64,000 nucleotides of DNA from Ensifer canadensis (GTDB lineage: Bacteria > Pseudomonadota > Alphaproteobacteria > Rhizobiales > Rhizobiaceae). The notes under the pieces were generated by a model. That model was not told where the DNA came from. It saw only the letters and a program-made list of their open reading frames with translations, and did not search any database. Location: NCBI RefSeq assembly GCF_017488845.2, contig NZ_CP083373.1, positions 496,001-560,000 on the forward strand, in the 5' to 3' direction. A program made the translations under genes and the position numbers. Below, piece after piece: positions 9,614-19,110 of the stretch (the first letter of the stretch is position 1; every line of letters begins with the position of its first letter).

Positions 9614-10096
9614 TTAGGCTCCATCGGCCACGAGCACAGAAACGGGCACGACTGGATCTTCCTTCACGGTCTTGGTAACGATGTAGGTAAAGTAGCGGGC
9701 GATGCCGAGTTCGCGGTCGAGAAGCGCGTCGATCAGGCGCTGGTAGGCATCGATATCGGCTGCAACCACCTTCAGGATATAGTCGACGCCGCCGCCGACC
9801 GACCAGCAGCAGACGATCTCGCGAATGTCGCGGACGACCCTTTCGAACCGGTCGAAGTCGGCCTGGCGATGGTTGGCCAGGGTGATCTCGACCCCCAGGC
9901 TGGCTACCGGGGCGACGCGTCGCAGCGACAGGCGTGCATGATAGCCGCTGATGATGCCGGCCCTCTCCAGCTTGCGCAGTCGCATCCAGCACGGCGTTGG
10001 AGAGAGGCCCGCCTTTTCGGCGAGCGCGAGTTTGGTGATGCGGCCATCCCGCTGGATGGCGTCAAGGATGCGCAGGTCAATCGCGTCAAGTCTCAT
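9614..10096 (-). CDS. Lrp/AsnC-family transcriptional regulator
   Basis: At 160 residues it matches the family. The N-terminal winged HTH is visible (LDAIDLRILDAIQRDGRITKLALAEKAGLSPTPCWMR... read in pieces), and a RAM effector-binding domain follows from about residue 65 (SLGVEITLA to YFTYIVTKTV). These proteins sense amino acids and bind DNA as octamers. It lies 38 bases after the AA_synth-family gene on the same strand, so it probably regulates that gene or the neighbouring amidohydrolase. No binding site was identified. Confidence 0.92.
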   Translation of the reverse strand: MRLDAIDLRILDAIQRDGRITKLALAEKAGLSPTPCWMRLRKLERAGIISGYHARLSLRRVAPVASLGVEITLANHRQADFDRFERVVRDIREIVCCWSVGGGVDYILKVVAADIDAYQRLIDALLDRELGIARYFTYIVTKTVKEDPVVPVSVLVADGA

Positions 10097-10134
10097 GGCA
10101 AACTCCTGCGCCGGTATCCGCGTTCTTGCCTTGG

Positions 10135-10737
10135 TCAGGCCCTGCTGAGCGAGGCCATTTTTTCGGCTTCCATTTCGGCGATGTCCTGGAAGCGGTCGGC
10201 GATGCGTGCATGGGCACGACCGCTATCGGAAGCGCCGATGGCAACGATGATCTCATCCGGGCCTGGCGCATCGGCGATCTGGAAATTGGCTGTGAGGAAA
10301 TGCGATCGCTTGCCGTTCTCACTCTTGTGCATCATCGGCAGGCACAGAAGAGCACCTGGCGCATTGCGGGTATTGGCAAATTCCAGATAGTTGGTGCCGC
10401 CGATCGCTTCGCGGAAGGGATTGCCGAACCGCAAAGTATGGATCATCGCCGAGGCATGTTCGATCTCTCCGTTGATCCCGACCGCGGCTGCCTTGCCGCA
10501 AGCCTCGATCCTTTCCGGCGCCAGCTGGCGCAATAGCCGGTCGGTCATTTCATGGCTCAGTTCGCCGGCGATGCGGATGATCTCCGGCCGGAGATCGTCG
10601 ACAAAGCCTCGCCCGGCCCAAGGGTTACGGATTACCGCTGCCACGACAACGATATTGACGGGACGGGAGGCCGCCTTGCCGCCTTCTACGAAGGTCTCTT
10701 CCAGGAAAGTGCAAATTTTTCTGATGCCGAGGGTCAT
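10135..10737 (-). CDS. Amino acid synthesis (AA_synth, PF06684-type) family protein
   Basis: The 200-residue product starts MTLGIRKICTFLEETFVEGG, and has the characteristic N-P-W-A-G-R-G-F-V-D-D-L segment (about residues 38-49), GINGEIEH and LRFGNPFREA. This matches the family annotated as 'amino acid synthesis', whose biochemical role is not established. Members often sit in clusters with LLM monooxygenases, aldehyde dehydrogenases and flavin reductases, as here a few kilobases away. It is followed by an Lrp-family gene on the same strand and diverges from the M20 amidohydrolase. The family call is good; the function is unknown. Confidence 0.8.
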   Translation of the reverse strand: MTLGIRKICTFLEETFVEGGKAASRPVNIVVVAAVIRNPWAGRGFVDDLRPEIIRIAGELSHEMTDRLLRQLAPERIEACGKAAAVGINGEIEHASAMIHTLRFGNPFREAIGGTNYLEFANTRNAPGALLCLPMMHKSENGKRSHFLTANFQIADAPGPDEIIVAIGASDSGRAHARIADRFQDIAEMEAEKMASLSRA

Positions 10738-11101
10738 TTTCTGAAGCCGCTGATAGTGGAAACTTGCGACAACCTACCGCGATGCCCGGTGAATTCTTCC
10801 TATGTTCGGATGAAGAGATGCTTCGAACGATCCTGCGAAAGAAAGCAGACCAATGTGCTGGCCGGCAGCGTCCAAGGCTGATGGGGGCCGGCAGGTTCCA
10901 TCTCTCCTGATGACTGGATCGCTGCGGCCCTCAAGTAATCGATCTCTGAAATGCCTGCCTTTTGGCGCCCAGATTGCAGACTTTAGATCAGTGGCGAGAA
11001 AAATTGCCGCTGCTTTTCCTCTGTATAGGAGAATGCCCCCGCTGCCGGTGCTCCTCATCATGGTCCCGTCAAGAAACGTAATGAGACTGAAGGGGACCCA
11101 A
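10738..11101. other. Divergent intergenic region, 364 bases
   Basis: It separates the AA_synth gene (minus) from the M20 gene (plus) and must hold both promoters. Short ORFs here overlap in both strands without coding character. I see no clear palindrome or sigma-70 pair worth naming, apart from a ribosome site (AAGGGGACC) directly before the ATG at 11102. Confidence 0.35.
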
Positions 11102-12442
11102 ATGAAGACGATACTGGCCAATTCGAGCGCTCTGCTTCTCGCGCTGCAGGTTTCTGCAAGTCCGGCTCTTGCGGACACCGTAAAACTAGACGCACTCATC
11201 GAACAAAAATATTCTGAACTTGAAAGGGTTTACCGGGATATCCATTCCAATCCCGAACTCGGATTTCACGAAACTCGGACGGCAAAGCTGCTGGCAACTG
11301 AACTTCACAAGCTCGGCTTCGAGGTAACTGCAGGCCTCGGTGTCGAATCCGCTCTCGTCGGCGTCTTCAGGAATGGTGACGGACCGACGATTATGCTTCG
11401 CACCGAACTCGATGCCCTTCCGATGGAGGAAAAGACCGGACTTGACTATGCTAGCCGGGTACAGGTGCCGGCAACCCAGTGGCCCGGGAACACCGACGCC
11501 GCAAAGGTTTTTGTCGCCCACAGCTGCGGCCACGATATCCACATGGCGTCATGGCTCGGGGCTGCGCAATTGTTGGTCGACATGAAGGATCATTGGCGCG
11601 GCACGCTCCTTTTGGTCGGCGAGCCAGCCGAAGAAATCGGCGGCGGCGCGACGGCGATGCTCAAGGCGGGACTGTTCGAGAAGTTCCCAAAGCCGGATTT
11701 CGGTTTCGCGGTGCATGTGAACGGCGAGCCTGCCGGCAAGATTACCGTGAAGGACGGGGCCTTCAGCGGAAACTCCGATACGTTTGACCTGACCTTCAAA
11801 GGCCGAGGGGCGCACGGTAGCGCACCACACCTTTCGATCGACCCGATCGTATTGGGCGCCCGCTTCGTCACCGATATCCAGGCCGTCGTCAGTCGCGAGA
11901 AAGACCCACGCGAGCCCGGTGTGATCACAATCGGCAGCTTTCAGGCGGGGACAGCCGGCAACATCATCCCTGATCAGGCCAAGCTCAAGCTGACGATGCG
12001 TTCGACCACGCCAGAGACCCGCAAGCTGCTGCTTGAAGCAATGCATAGGGTGGCCGGCACGACGGCACAATCGGCCAAGGCCCCGGAGCCGGAATTGCTG
12101 CGCATCGGCGGCGGCGCTGTGGCCGGCACAAATTCGTCGCAGCTGATCGGTGACATCAAGCCGGCATTGGATAGGTCTTTCGCAGATATCGTGTATGTAC
12201 CAGCCGCCGTGCAGCCAACGCTTGGAGTGGAAACCTATCCCGAGTTCATCGAGGCGGGCGTGCCCTCGATCTTTTATTGGATCGGCGGGAGTTCTCCCGA
12301 ACAGATCGAAGAAGCCCTGCATGAAAACAGACCTGTTGCTTCCAACCATTCGCCCTTCTTTGCGCCGGCTCCGGAGACGTCCATCAAGACCGGTGCAAAG
12401 ATCCTTGCGATCTCTGTGCTCCAGAAGGCGGCCGTGGACTAA
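11102..12442 (+). CDS. Exported M20-family amidohydrolase / metallopeptidase
   Basis: I start at ATG 11102 (446 residues), preceded by a purine-rich ribosome site, because it gives a proper signal peptide (residues 1-25, ending PALADTV). The body is an amidohydrolase of the M20D type: LRTELDALPMEEKTG (about 99-113), metal ligands HSCGHD (140-145) and EPAEE (174-178), and the dimerisation lid RGAHGSAPH. M20D enzymes cleave N-acyl or N-carbamoyl amino acids. Export suggests that it acts on a substrate in the periplasm. It lies between the AA_synth/Lrp pair and the PucR-like regulator, so it may feed the pathway downstream. Confidence 0.9.
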   Translation: MKTILANSSALLLALQVSASPALADTVKLDALIEQKYSELERVYRDIHSNPELGFHETRTAKLLATELHKLGFEVTAGLGVESALVGVFRNGDGPTIMLRTELDALPMEEKTGLDYASRVQVPATQWPGNTDAAKVFVAHSCGHDIHMASWLGAAQLLVDMKDHWRGTLLLVGEPAEEIGGGATAMLKAGLFEKFPKPDFGFAVHVNGEPAGKITVKDGAFSGNSDTFDLTFKGRGAHGSAPHLSIDPIVLGARFVTDIQAVVSREKDPREPGVITIGSFQAGTAGNIIPDQAKLKLTMRSTTPETRKLLLEAMHRVAGTTAQSAKAPEPELLRIGGGAVAGTNSSQLIGDIKPALDRSFADIVYVPAAVQPTLGVETYPEFIEAGVPSIFYWIGGSSPEQIEEALHENRPVASNHSPFFAPAPETSIKTGAKILAISVLQKAAVD

Positions 12443-12672
12443 GACATAGTTCGGCAACAACTCCAGCTTTCGTGGTCATAGGGAGCCCGGTGGCCACGAG
12501 GTCTGAATACACTCGCATAACACGTGCTGGATGCGGGCTCGGATAAGTACGCCGGAGATTGATTGTCTGCACCTGCGGAAGCCAGGTTTTGGTTCCTATG
12601 TTTCGTCGGATCAACCGTCCAAATTTTCCTATGAAAGATAGTGGATTTATACGGTCTGTGCGCGCATGGTAG

Positions 12673-14505
12673 TTGACGGAAGTCAAGAGGCGAGCCGATT
12701 TGGATCAGAAGTCCCGGATATTGTCGCTCCGCGACGTCGCCAGCCAAATCAACAGCGGCGGCGACTTGCGGACCGTACTGCAGCAGCTCATCGCCGCCGC
12801 CTGCCGCCATGCCAACTGGGCCTTGGGATCGATCATGGGCATCGATGCGGCACACGGCTACGCCCATGTGATCGTGCGCCACGATCCCACGCTGATTGAT
12901 CGGCAACTGCCGGACAAATGGGAACTGGCGACGAGCCCGTCACTGATCGCGCTCCAGCGCAACGAGCCCGTCTATATTCGTGACGCGCGGGAAACGGTCG
13001 ACTTTCCAGGCTATCGAAAAGAAGCCTTCGAGCGCGACTATCGCACCGTTCTCGTGATGCCGATGAATTGCAGGGACGCGGAGGGCCGCCCTATGGTGCT
13101 CAGTGTCATTGCGCGGCAGGTGACGGAGGTCTCAGAGGATGATCTCGCCTTTCTCGGGTCGATCATCCACCTTGGTGCCATTGCGGTCGAGCGCGAACAT
13201 CAGCTGGAGGCACAAAAAGTGTCTGCGCAGCGTCTGGAGCGGACGCTCAAGGCGCACACCTCGCTTCTGGAGCATGTGTTGAGCGACGGATCGGTGTCAT
13301 CGCTTTCAGCGATGGTTGGCGCAATGATACCCAACCCAACGGTTGTCGTCGATTTCACGGCAAACCACGTCATGGCCGGCAGGTCGCCGAAGCCGACGCT
13401 GATCGATGACAATGGCTGGCAGGATGCGGCCTCGACTTTGCTCGCCCGTGCGCTGATGAAGGCGGCGCGTGATGCGGCCGAAATGGGCGCGAGCGAAGAG
13501 ACAAGTCTGTTTCTCGATCTCGGCAATCACCGTTTCAAGATTTCCGCGCGCGTCGAAGCGCTCATGGTCGACATGCAATTGGTCGGCGCACTGATCATTT
13601 TCCCTTCACCACAGGAATTCAGCGACCTGGATCTGATGATGCTGGATAGCGCCAAATTTGCGTTGAGTGTACAGATGATGCGCAGCTTCATTCGCTTCCG
13701 CTTTGAGACGCGAACCCAGACTGAGCTTTTCTTCGAGGTGGTGGAGGGCCGCTGGCGCGACGCGAATGATATCTCCCAGCGTGCTCAGCGCCTTGGGCTT
13801 AGTTTCTCCGTGCCTCAGCAGATGATCGTCATCGATTTTCCCGACAAGACCAAGGCTTTCGGCGGCGCGTCCGTCGATGTCGAGCACACGCTTTCGCGCA
13901 TCATGCAGCAGGCGTCATTGCCGGCGGGTCTGGTCGCCATCGCTGGTGGTGCCGTCTGCCTGGTCCCTTACGACGCCAGCAAGCGACAGGAGCGCCTGGT
14001 AAAGCTCACACGCCGCATTGCGGAGGAGTTGGGCCGATATTTTGATGAGGAGCCGATCGTGGTGGCCGGCAATCGCTGCGCGGCGCTCGCCGACTATCCG
14101 GCCGCTTGGGAGCGCTGCGCCCGCATGATCCGGATCGGCCGCTCTTTCGGCTTGACCGGATCGCTCGCAGCCCAAGACTTCGGTCCGCTTCCGATGCTGG
14201 TCGCTGCTTGCGAGGCCGGCGATGTCCGAGGCTTCGTAGAAGAAAGCATAGGCGCCATTGCCGACCACGACCGCCAGAACGGAACGCCCTACCTGGAAAC
14301 CTTGTCGGTCTATTTGCAGGAGGGCTGTCGCAGTCAGGCCTGCGCCGATGCGATGGGCCTGCATGTGACAACACTGCGTTACCGGCTGTCGCGCATTCAG
14401 GAGCTTTTCGGCATAGATGTCGAAACGCCGGAGAAGCGTTTCGCCGTTGAGCTCGCGATCCGCCTCAATGGCGTCATCGACAATCGCTCCGCCGCCCGCG
14501 GCTGA
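12673..14505 (+). CDS. PucR/CdaR-type transcriptional regulator with GAF-like sensor
   Basis: The 610-residue protein has an N-terminal GAF-like domain (about 15-180), a middle region (about 190-500), and a C-terminal helix-turn-helix of the PucR type (YLQEGCRSQACADAMG then HVTTLRYRLSRIQELFG, about 548-585). Such regulators usually activate a neighbouring catabolic operon when a pathway metabolite is bound. It lies 178 bases upstream of the flavin reductase gene and is co-oriented with it. The chosen start is TTG at 12673; the next in-frame ATG would be at about 12838 inside the GAF domain. The ligand is unknown. Confidence 0.85.
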   Translation: MTEVKRRADLDQKSRILSLRDVASQINSGGDLRTVLQQLIAAACRHANWALGSIMGIDAAHGYAHVIVRHDPTLIDRQLPDKWELATSPSLIALQRNEPVYIRDARETVDFPGYRKEAFERDYRTVLVMPMNCRDAEGRPMVLSVIARQVTEVSEDDLAFLGSIIHLGAIAVEREHQLEAQKVSAQRLERTLKAHTSLLEHVLSDGSVSSLSAMVGAMIPNPTVVVDFTANHVMAGRSPKPTLIDDNGWQDAASTLLARALMKAARDAAEMGASEETSLFLDLGNHRFKISARVEALMVDMQLVGALIIFPSPQEFSDLDLMMLDSAKFALSVQMMRSFIRFRFETRTQTELFFEVVEGRWRDANDISQRAQRLGLSFSVPQQMIVIDFPDKTKAFGGASVDVEHTLSRIMQQASLPAGLVAIAGGAVCLVPYDASKRQERLVKLTRRIAEELGRYFDEEPIVVAGNRCAALADYPAAWERCARMIRIGRSFGLTGSLAAQDFGPLPMLVAACEAGDVRGFVEESIGAIADHDRQNGTPYLETLSVYLQEGCRSQACADAMGLHVTTLRYRLSRIQELFGIDVETPEKRFAVELAIRLNGVIDNRSAARG

Positions 14506-14683
14506 TTTTTCCTCCTGGTCTGACCACATGTTGCGCGGCGATCGCAGCGCTCGTTCTCGGCCTGCTTCATGCTCCTATGGATCGGCGGAGACGTTTTCCC
14601 TTTGCTCCTACGAAGGCGTGGAAGAATGGTCGGTAACTCGGGGATAGCCTCTACTCAACCTGATGGAGAGGAGGCATTGAGGA

Positions 14684-15670
14684 ATGACCGAGACAGCCGC
14701 ATCGACCGACGCGCCTATCGATCCCATAGCGCTGCGTCGCGCCTTCGGCACGTTCGTGACCGGTGTTACCGTGATCACGACGCGTGACGAGGACGGCACG
14801 CCGCGCGGCATGACCGCAAACTCCTTTACCTCCGTTTCGTTGGACCCGCCTTTGCTGCTCGTCTGCGTGGCGAAGTCGGCATCGAGCTACCACGCCTTCA
14901 CCAGAGCCGGATGCTTTGCCGTCAACGTTCTGCATGAGGGACAGGTCGATGTTTCCGGGATCTTCGCCTCAAAGTCGCAGGACAAGTTCCAATCGGTGAC
15001 ACATGACCACATCCACACGGGTGCGCCGGTGCTGACAGACAGTTTGACCTGGTTCGACTGCACCACCTCAAACACGGTTGACGCCGGCGACCATGCGATC
15101 TTGATCGGTGAGGTTCGCGCCTTCGGCACCAGCCCGACTGCGCCGCTTGGCTTCTGCAGGGGGCGCTACGCCAGCGTGAAGGATCCGCTGCCGAATGGCT
15201 GGCTTGCTTCTCATGGCATGATCATCGGCTATCTCATCGAAGCTGGCGATCGTCTGCTGCTGCGCTCGGACGGCAAGGGCAGCTGGGTGCTGCCATCGGC
15301 ACGGCGTCGAAAGGCGGATAGCCAGCTCGTCGTCGACGGCGGCGATGCGCTTCGCCTCGTACCGGAAGAAACGTTTCTCTATTCCGTATTCGACGTTGCC
15401 GACAGCGATCCGGGTTATCTTGTTTACCGCGCCCGCCTGGCCGGCGAGGGGAGCAGCCTGCCTGGTGATCTTCGCTTTTTCCCGATCGACGATTTGCCCT
15501 ATGACGCGATCGCCACCCATGAACTGCGTTCCATGCTGCGGCGCTATGTGCGCGAGCGGCAGGCGGGGCGCTTCGGCATCTACATGGATTCCGATGACGG
15601 CGGTCGCGTCGCGATGATCGACGGCGAGGCCCGTGCCTGGCTTCAAGCCTCCCAAGACCAAGGACAGTGA
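14684..15670 (+). CDS. Flavin reductase with C-terminal Nudix-like domain
   Basis: Residues 1-170 are an HpaC/DIM6-type flavin reductase: FGTFVTGVTVIT, GMTANSFTSVSLDPPLLLVC and FAVNVLHEGQ. It would supply reduced FMN to the LLM monooxygenase encoded two genes later. Residues about 175-328 form an extra domain starting MIIGYLIEAGDRLLLR with GSWVLPSARRR, similar in outline to a Nudix fold, but the catalytic Nudix box (GX5EX7REUXEEXGU) is not visible. It may therefore sense rather than hydrolyse. The start at 14684 follows GAGGAGGCATTGAGGA. It begins a closely packed gene run ending at 22241. Confidence 0.85.
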   Translation: MTETAASTDAPIDPIALRRAFGTFVTGVTVITTRDEDGTPRGMTANSFTSVSLDPPLLLVCVAKSASSYHAFTRAGCFAVNVLHEGQVDVSGIFASKSQDKFQSVTHDHIHTGAPVLTDSLTWFDCTTSNTVDAGDHAILIGEVRAFGTSPTAPLGFCRGRYASVKDPLPNGWLASHGMIIGYLIEAGDRLLLRSDGKGSWVLPSARRRKADSQLVVDGGDALRLVPEETFLYSVFDVADSDPGYLVYRARLAGEGSSLPGDLRFFPIDDLPYDAIATHELRSMLRRYVRERQAGRFGIYMDSDDGGRVAMIDGEARAWLQASQDQGQ

Positions 15671-15671
15671 T

Positions 15672-17186
15672 ATGAAGACGACAGTCACCTCCATCGAAGG
15701 ATCGCGCCAGCTCGTGTTCATCGATGGGCAGTTCGTGAAGCCCAGAAACGGCACGTATATCCAAAGCTATGACCCGACGACGGGCAAGCCCTGGTACGAA
15801 TTTGCCGATGGCGATGCGGACGATGTCGACGCCGCCGTTGCGGCCGCCAGCACCGCCTTTCGCAACCCGGCGTGGCGGCGCATGACACAGACCGACCGCG
15901 GCGGGTTGATGCGCCGTCTCGCCGAGCTCGTGCGTCAGAATGCCGATGCGCTTGCAGCAATCGAGACCCGCGACAACGGCAAGCTGCTCAAGGAAACCAC
16001 GGCGCAGATGCGCGCCATGCCAGACAGCTACCACTACTTCGCCGGCATGGCCGACAAGCTGCAGGGCGAGACGATCCCGATCAACCGGCTCGACACCTTG
16101 AACTTTAATCTTCGCGAACCCTTGGGCGTCATCGGAATGATCACGCCGTGGAATTCGCCGCTGATGTTGCTGACCGGCACGCTGGCGCCATGCCTGGCGA
16201 TCGGCAACACGGTCGTCATCAAGCCTTCGGAACATGCAACTGCTTCCACGCTGGCGCTTGCCGAGCTGATCCACGAGGCGGGTTTTCCAGCCGGCGTCGT
16301 CAATGTGGTAACGGGTACGGGAAAAAGCGCCGGGGAGGCGCTGACGCGCCACCCCGGTGTCGCGAAATATGTCTTTACGGGCAGCACAGCCACCGGTCGA
16401 CGGATCGCGGGCAATGCAGCTGAGAACCTCATTCCCTGCTCAATGGAGCTTGGTGGTAAGTCGCCCCATGTGGTCTTCGGGGATGTCGATATCGAACATG
16501 CCGTAAATGGCGTCGTCTCCGGCGTCTTCGCGGCTGCCGGCCAGACCTGCGTGGCAGGCTCACGCTGCTTTGTCGAGGCGGGTGCCTACGCCAGGTTCAT
16601 CGACGCGCTCGTCGCCAGGACCGAGCAGATCTGCGTCGGCCTGCCGACGGCCGACGACACGGATATCGGCCCGCTCGCGCTCGCCGACCAACTTACGAAA
16701 GTGGAGGGCTACGTCGCATCCGGCGTCAGGGAAGGCGCGAAGATCGCCACAGGCGGCCGCCGACCCCAGCGAGAAGGACTTGCTGAAGGAGGCTGGTACT
16801 TCGAGCCGACCGTCATGATCGACGCGCAGAACGACATGACCTTCATGCGCGACGAACTCTTCGGCCCTGTGGTCGGGGTCATGCCGTTCCGCGACGAGGA
16901 GGAGATGATCCAACTCGCCAACGACACGCGCTATGGCCTCGCCTCTGGCATCTGGACCAAGGACATCGATCGGGCGCTGCGCTTCGCCAATCGGATCGAC
17001 GCCGGCACGGTGTGGATCAACACTTATCGATCCGCCTCCTTCATGTCCGCCAATGGCGGCTTCAAGGAAAGCGGCTACGGCCGGCGTGGCGGCTTCGAGG
17101 TCATGCACGAGTTCTCGCGGCTGAAGAACGTCATCGTCGATTACTCCGGCGCGATGCAGGACCCCTTCGTCATTCGCTTGAAGTAA
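15672..17186 (+). CDS. NAD(P)-dependent aldehyde dehydrogenase
   Basis: The 504-residue enzyme has all catalytic residues: Asn161 in TPWNSPL, Glu259 in MELGGKSPHVVF and the nucleophile Cys293 in GQTCVAGSR, plus the Rossmann G-x-x-x-x-G in FTGSTATG. It oxidises an aldehyde to an acid in the cytoplasm. The ATG at 15672 follows the flavin reductase stop by one base, so coupling is likely; an earlier in-frame ATG inside that gene is less likely. Position between flavin reductase and monooxygenase suggests that it handles an aldehyde produced by ring opening or C-N cleavage. Substrate not determined. Confidence 0.93.
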   Translation: MKTTVTSIEGSRQLVFIDGQFVKPRNGTYIQSYDPTTGKPWYEFADGDADDVDAAVAAASTAFRNPAWRRMTQTDRGGLMRRLAELVRQNADALAAIETRDNGKLLKETTAQMRAMPDSYHYFAGMADKLQGETIPINRLDTLNFNLREPLGVIGMITPWNSPLMLLTGTLAPCLAIGNTVVIKPSEHATASTLALAELIHEAGFPAGVVNVVTGTGKSAGEALTRHPGVAKYVFTGSTATGRRIAGNAAENLIPCSMELGGKSPHVVFGDVDIEHAVNGVVSGVFAAAGQTCVAGSRCFVEAGAYARFIDALVARTEQICVGLPTADDTDIGPLALADQLTKVEGYVASGVREGAKIATGGRRPQREGLAEGGWYFEPTVMIDAQNDMTFMRDELFGPVVGVMPFRDEEEMIQLANDTRYGLASGIWTKDIDRALRFANRIDAGTVWINTYRSASFMSANGGFKESGYGRRGGFEVMHEFSRLKNVIVDYSGAMQDPFVIRLK

Positions 17187-17221
17187 CGACAAACGCACCG
17201 GCACACGAAAGGCAGAAAACC

Positions 17222-18298
17222 ATGAAGTTCGCAGTTTCCCTCACGATGGAACGCTTCTCTCCGGACGTACCGATGGAGCGGGTGAAGAGCAACCTGCTTC
17301 AGCTCGCGCGAGTTGCCGATGAAGGCGGTTTCGAGGCGCTGTGGACCGCCGAGCATCATACGCTTGAATGCACGATTTCTCCGAACCCGTTCCAGACGCT
17401 CGTCTGGCTCGCACAGCACACGGATCGGATTCGGCTAGGCACATCCACGCTGGTTGCACCCTATTGGAACCCGATCCGGCTGGCGGGCGAGTCGGCGCTT
17501 TGCGACCATCTGACCAATGGCCGCCTGGAATTCGGCATTGCGCGCGGTTCCTACCAGTATGAGTTCGATCGCATGGCCGGCGGTATGCCGCAGCAAGAAG
17601 GCGTCGCCTACATGAAGGAGATCGTCCCGGCCGTAAAGAAGTTGTGGTCCGGCGACTACGCGCATGAAGGGCACTACTGGAAATTCCCTCGGACGGCGGC
17701 CGTGCCCAAGCCGCTACAGCAGCCGCATCCGCCGATCTGGGTTGCGGCGCGCGATCCCGGGACATTCGACTGGGCGATTGCGAACGGTGCCAGCATTCTG
17801 TCGACGCCGCTCTCTGCGCCGGCTGCTGAAATCCAGGTGCTTTCTGACAAGTTTCACAAAGCGGTCGCTGATCACCCGGAAGTTCCGCGACCGCGCTTCA
17901 TGATGCAGCGCCGCACCTGCGTCTACGACAGGCCGGATGGTGGGGAACTCGCCGTCAAGCACAGCATGGACTACGGCCGCGCCTTCGAAAACCTCATGCA
18001 GAATATCGGCGCGGTGCGCGACGGCTTTCCGGAAGCCGTGCCTTATGAAGCGGTCAAGGGCAAGGATAACTACAATCCGGAAAACATCCGCAAAAACCTG
18101 ATGTTTGGGACACCGGACGAAGCGATTGAGAAGCTGCTGGCCTATGAAGCGGCTGGCGTCGACCAATATTGTCTTGGCCTGACCTTCAACCTGCCGTTCG
18201 AGTTGCAGAAGCGGACGCTGGAGTTGTTCATCTCGGAAATCATGCCGTTCTTTGCGGCGCGCGAGAACGAGCAGAAGCACGTCGCGGTGGGGCGCTGA
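17222..18298 (+). CDS. LLM-class (luciferase-like) flavin-dependent monooxygenase
   Basis: The 358-residue protein starts MKFAVSLTMERF and has the bacterial luciferase TIM-barrel signature: EGGFEALWTAEHH, DRIRLGTSTLV, GRLEFGIARGS and a C-terminal substrate loop. It uses reduced FMN from a partner reductase, here almost certainly the gene at 14684, and oxygen to hydroxylate or cleave its substrate. The ATG at 17222 is 35 bases after the dehydrogenase stop. It would catalyse the key oxidative step of the cluster. LLM enzymes are broad, so the substrate cannot be named. Confidence 0.9.
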   Translation: MKFAVSLTMERFSPDVPMERVKSNLLQLARVADEGGFEALWTAEHHTLECTISPNPFQTLVWLAQHTDRIRLGTSTLVAPYWNPIRLAGESALCDHLTNGRLEFGIARGSYQYEFDRMAGGMPQQEGVAYMKEIVPAVKKLWSGDYAHEGHYWKFPRTAAVPKPLQQPHPPIWVAARDPGTFDWAIANGASILSTPLSAPAAEIQVLSDKFHKAVADHPEVPRPRFMMQRRTCVYDRPDGGELAVKHSMDYGRAFENLMQNIGAVRDGFPEAVPYEAVKGKDNYNPENIRKNLMFGTPDEAIEKLLAYEAAGVDQYCLGLTFNLPFELQKRTLELFISEIMPFFAARENEQKHVAVGR

Positions 18299-18300
18299 CG

Positions 18301-19110
18301 ATGGCGGGGACCCAACGCCATACCATCGGAGAGGTTACGCTCAATTACCGTATCGACGGTGAGGGCGAGCCGCTCATCTGCATTCACGGCGTCGGATCTT
18401 ATCTGGAGGCGTGGTCGGGGGTAGTCGAACGGCTGAAGGATCGCTTTACGATCCTGACTTTCGATTTGCGTGGCCACGGCCAGTCAAGCCGGGTCAAGGG
18501 GCGATACGAGATCGACGACTTCGTCAATGAGACGTTGGCTCTGGCCGATCAGGCGGGCTTCTCCACCTTCAATCTCGCGGGCTTCTCACTCGGCGGGCTC
18601 ATCGCCCAGCGTCTTGCCTTGACCCATCTCGGCCGACTGCGCCGGCTTACGCTGCTTTCGACGGTTGCCGGACGAACGTCGGCGGAACGGGAGCGCGTGC
18701 TTGAACGCCTGGCGGCACTCAGGGCGGGCACGCCCGCTGATCACCACAACGCGTCGCTGTCGCGCTGGCTGACCGAAGACTTCCAGGAGCGCAATCCCGA
18801 GATCATCGCGAGGCTACGATCACGCGATGCCGAAAACGATCCGGATTGTTATGTCGCCGCTTACCGGGTGCTCGCCGAGACGGATTTCGGCGGCTTCCTT
18901 GACCAGATCCGTTGCCCGACGCTGATCGCAACCGGTGAGGACGATGCAGGCTCCAATCCTCGGATGGCCCGGTACATGCACGAGCGCATCCCCGGGTCCG
19001 CACTCCGGATACTGCCGGGCCTGCGCCATTCCATTCTTGTCGAAGCGCCGGAGCTCGTAGCGACGTTGATGGCCGATTTTCTGAGACAGGGGGACAAAGT
19101 CGATGGATGA
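18301..19110 (+). CDS. Alpha/beta-fold hydrolase
   Basis: This 269-residue enzyme begins two bases after the monooxygenase stop. The fold is clear: oxyanion HG in CIHGVGSY, TFDLRGHGQSS, the nucleophile elbow GFSLGG (Ser about 98), acid Asp in TGEDDAG and the catalytic His in GLRHSILVEAP. It resembles 3-oxoadipate enol-lactonase-like hydrolases. Together with the overlapping carboxymuconolactone decarboxylase-like gene this suggests lactone or ester opening after the oxidative step. Its last eight bases overlap the next gene. The reaction itself is inference. Confidence 0.9.
   Translation: MAGTQRHTIGEVTLNYRIDGEGEPLICIHGVGSYLEAWSGVVERLKDRFTILTFDLRGHGQSSRVKGRYEIDDFVNETLALADQAGFSTFNLAGFSLGGLIAQRLALTHLGRLRRLTLLSTVAGRTSAERERVLERLAALRAGTPADHHNASLSRWLTEDFQERNPEIIARLRSRDAENDPDCYVAAYRVLAETDFGGFLDQIRCPTLIATGEDDAGSNPRMARYMHERIPGSALRILPGLRHSILVEAPELVATLMADFLRQGDKVDG

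Noticed and set aside
15234..16352. Long minus-strand ORF (372 codons) across the flavin reductase/ALDH genes
   Set aside because: It is a shadow of high-GC codons of two well-supported genes and has no family features (His/Arg-rich low-complexity translation).
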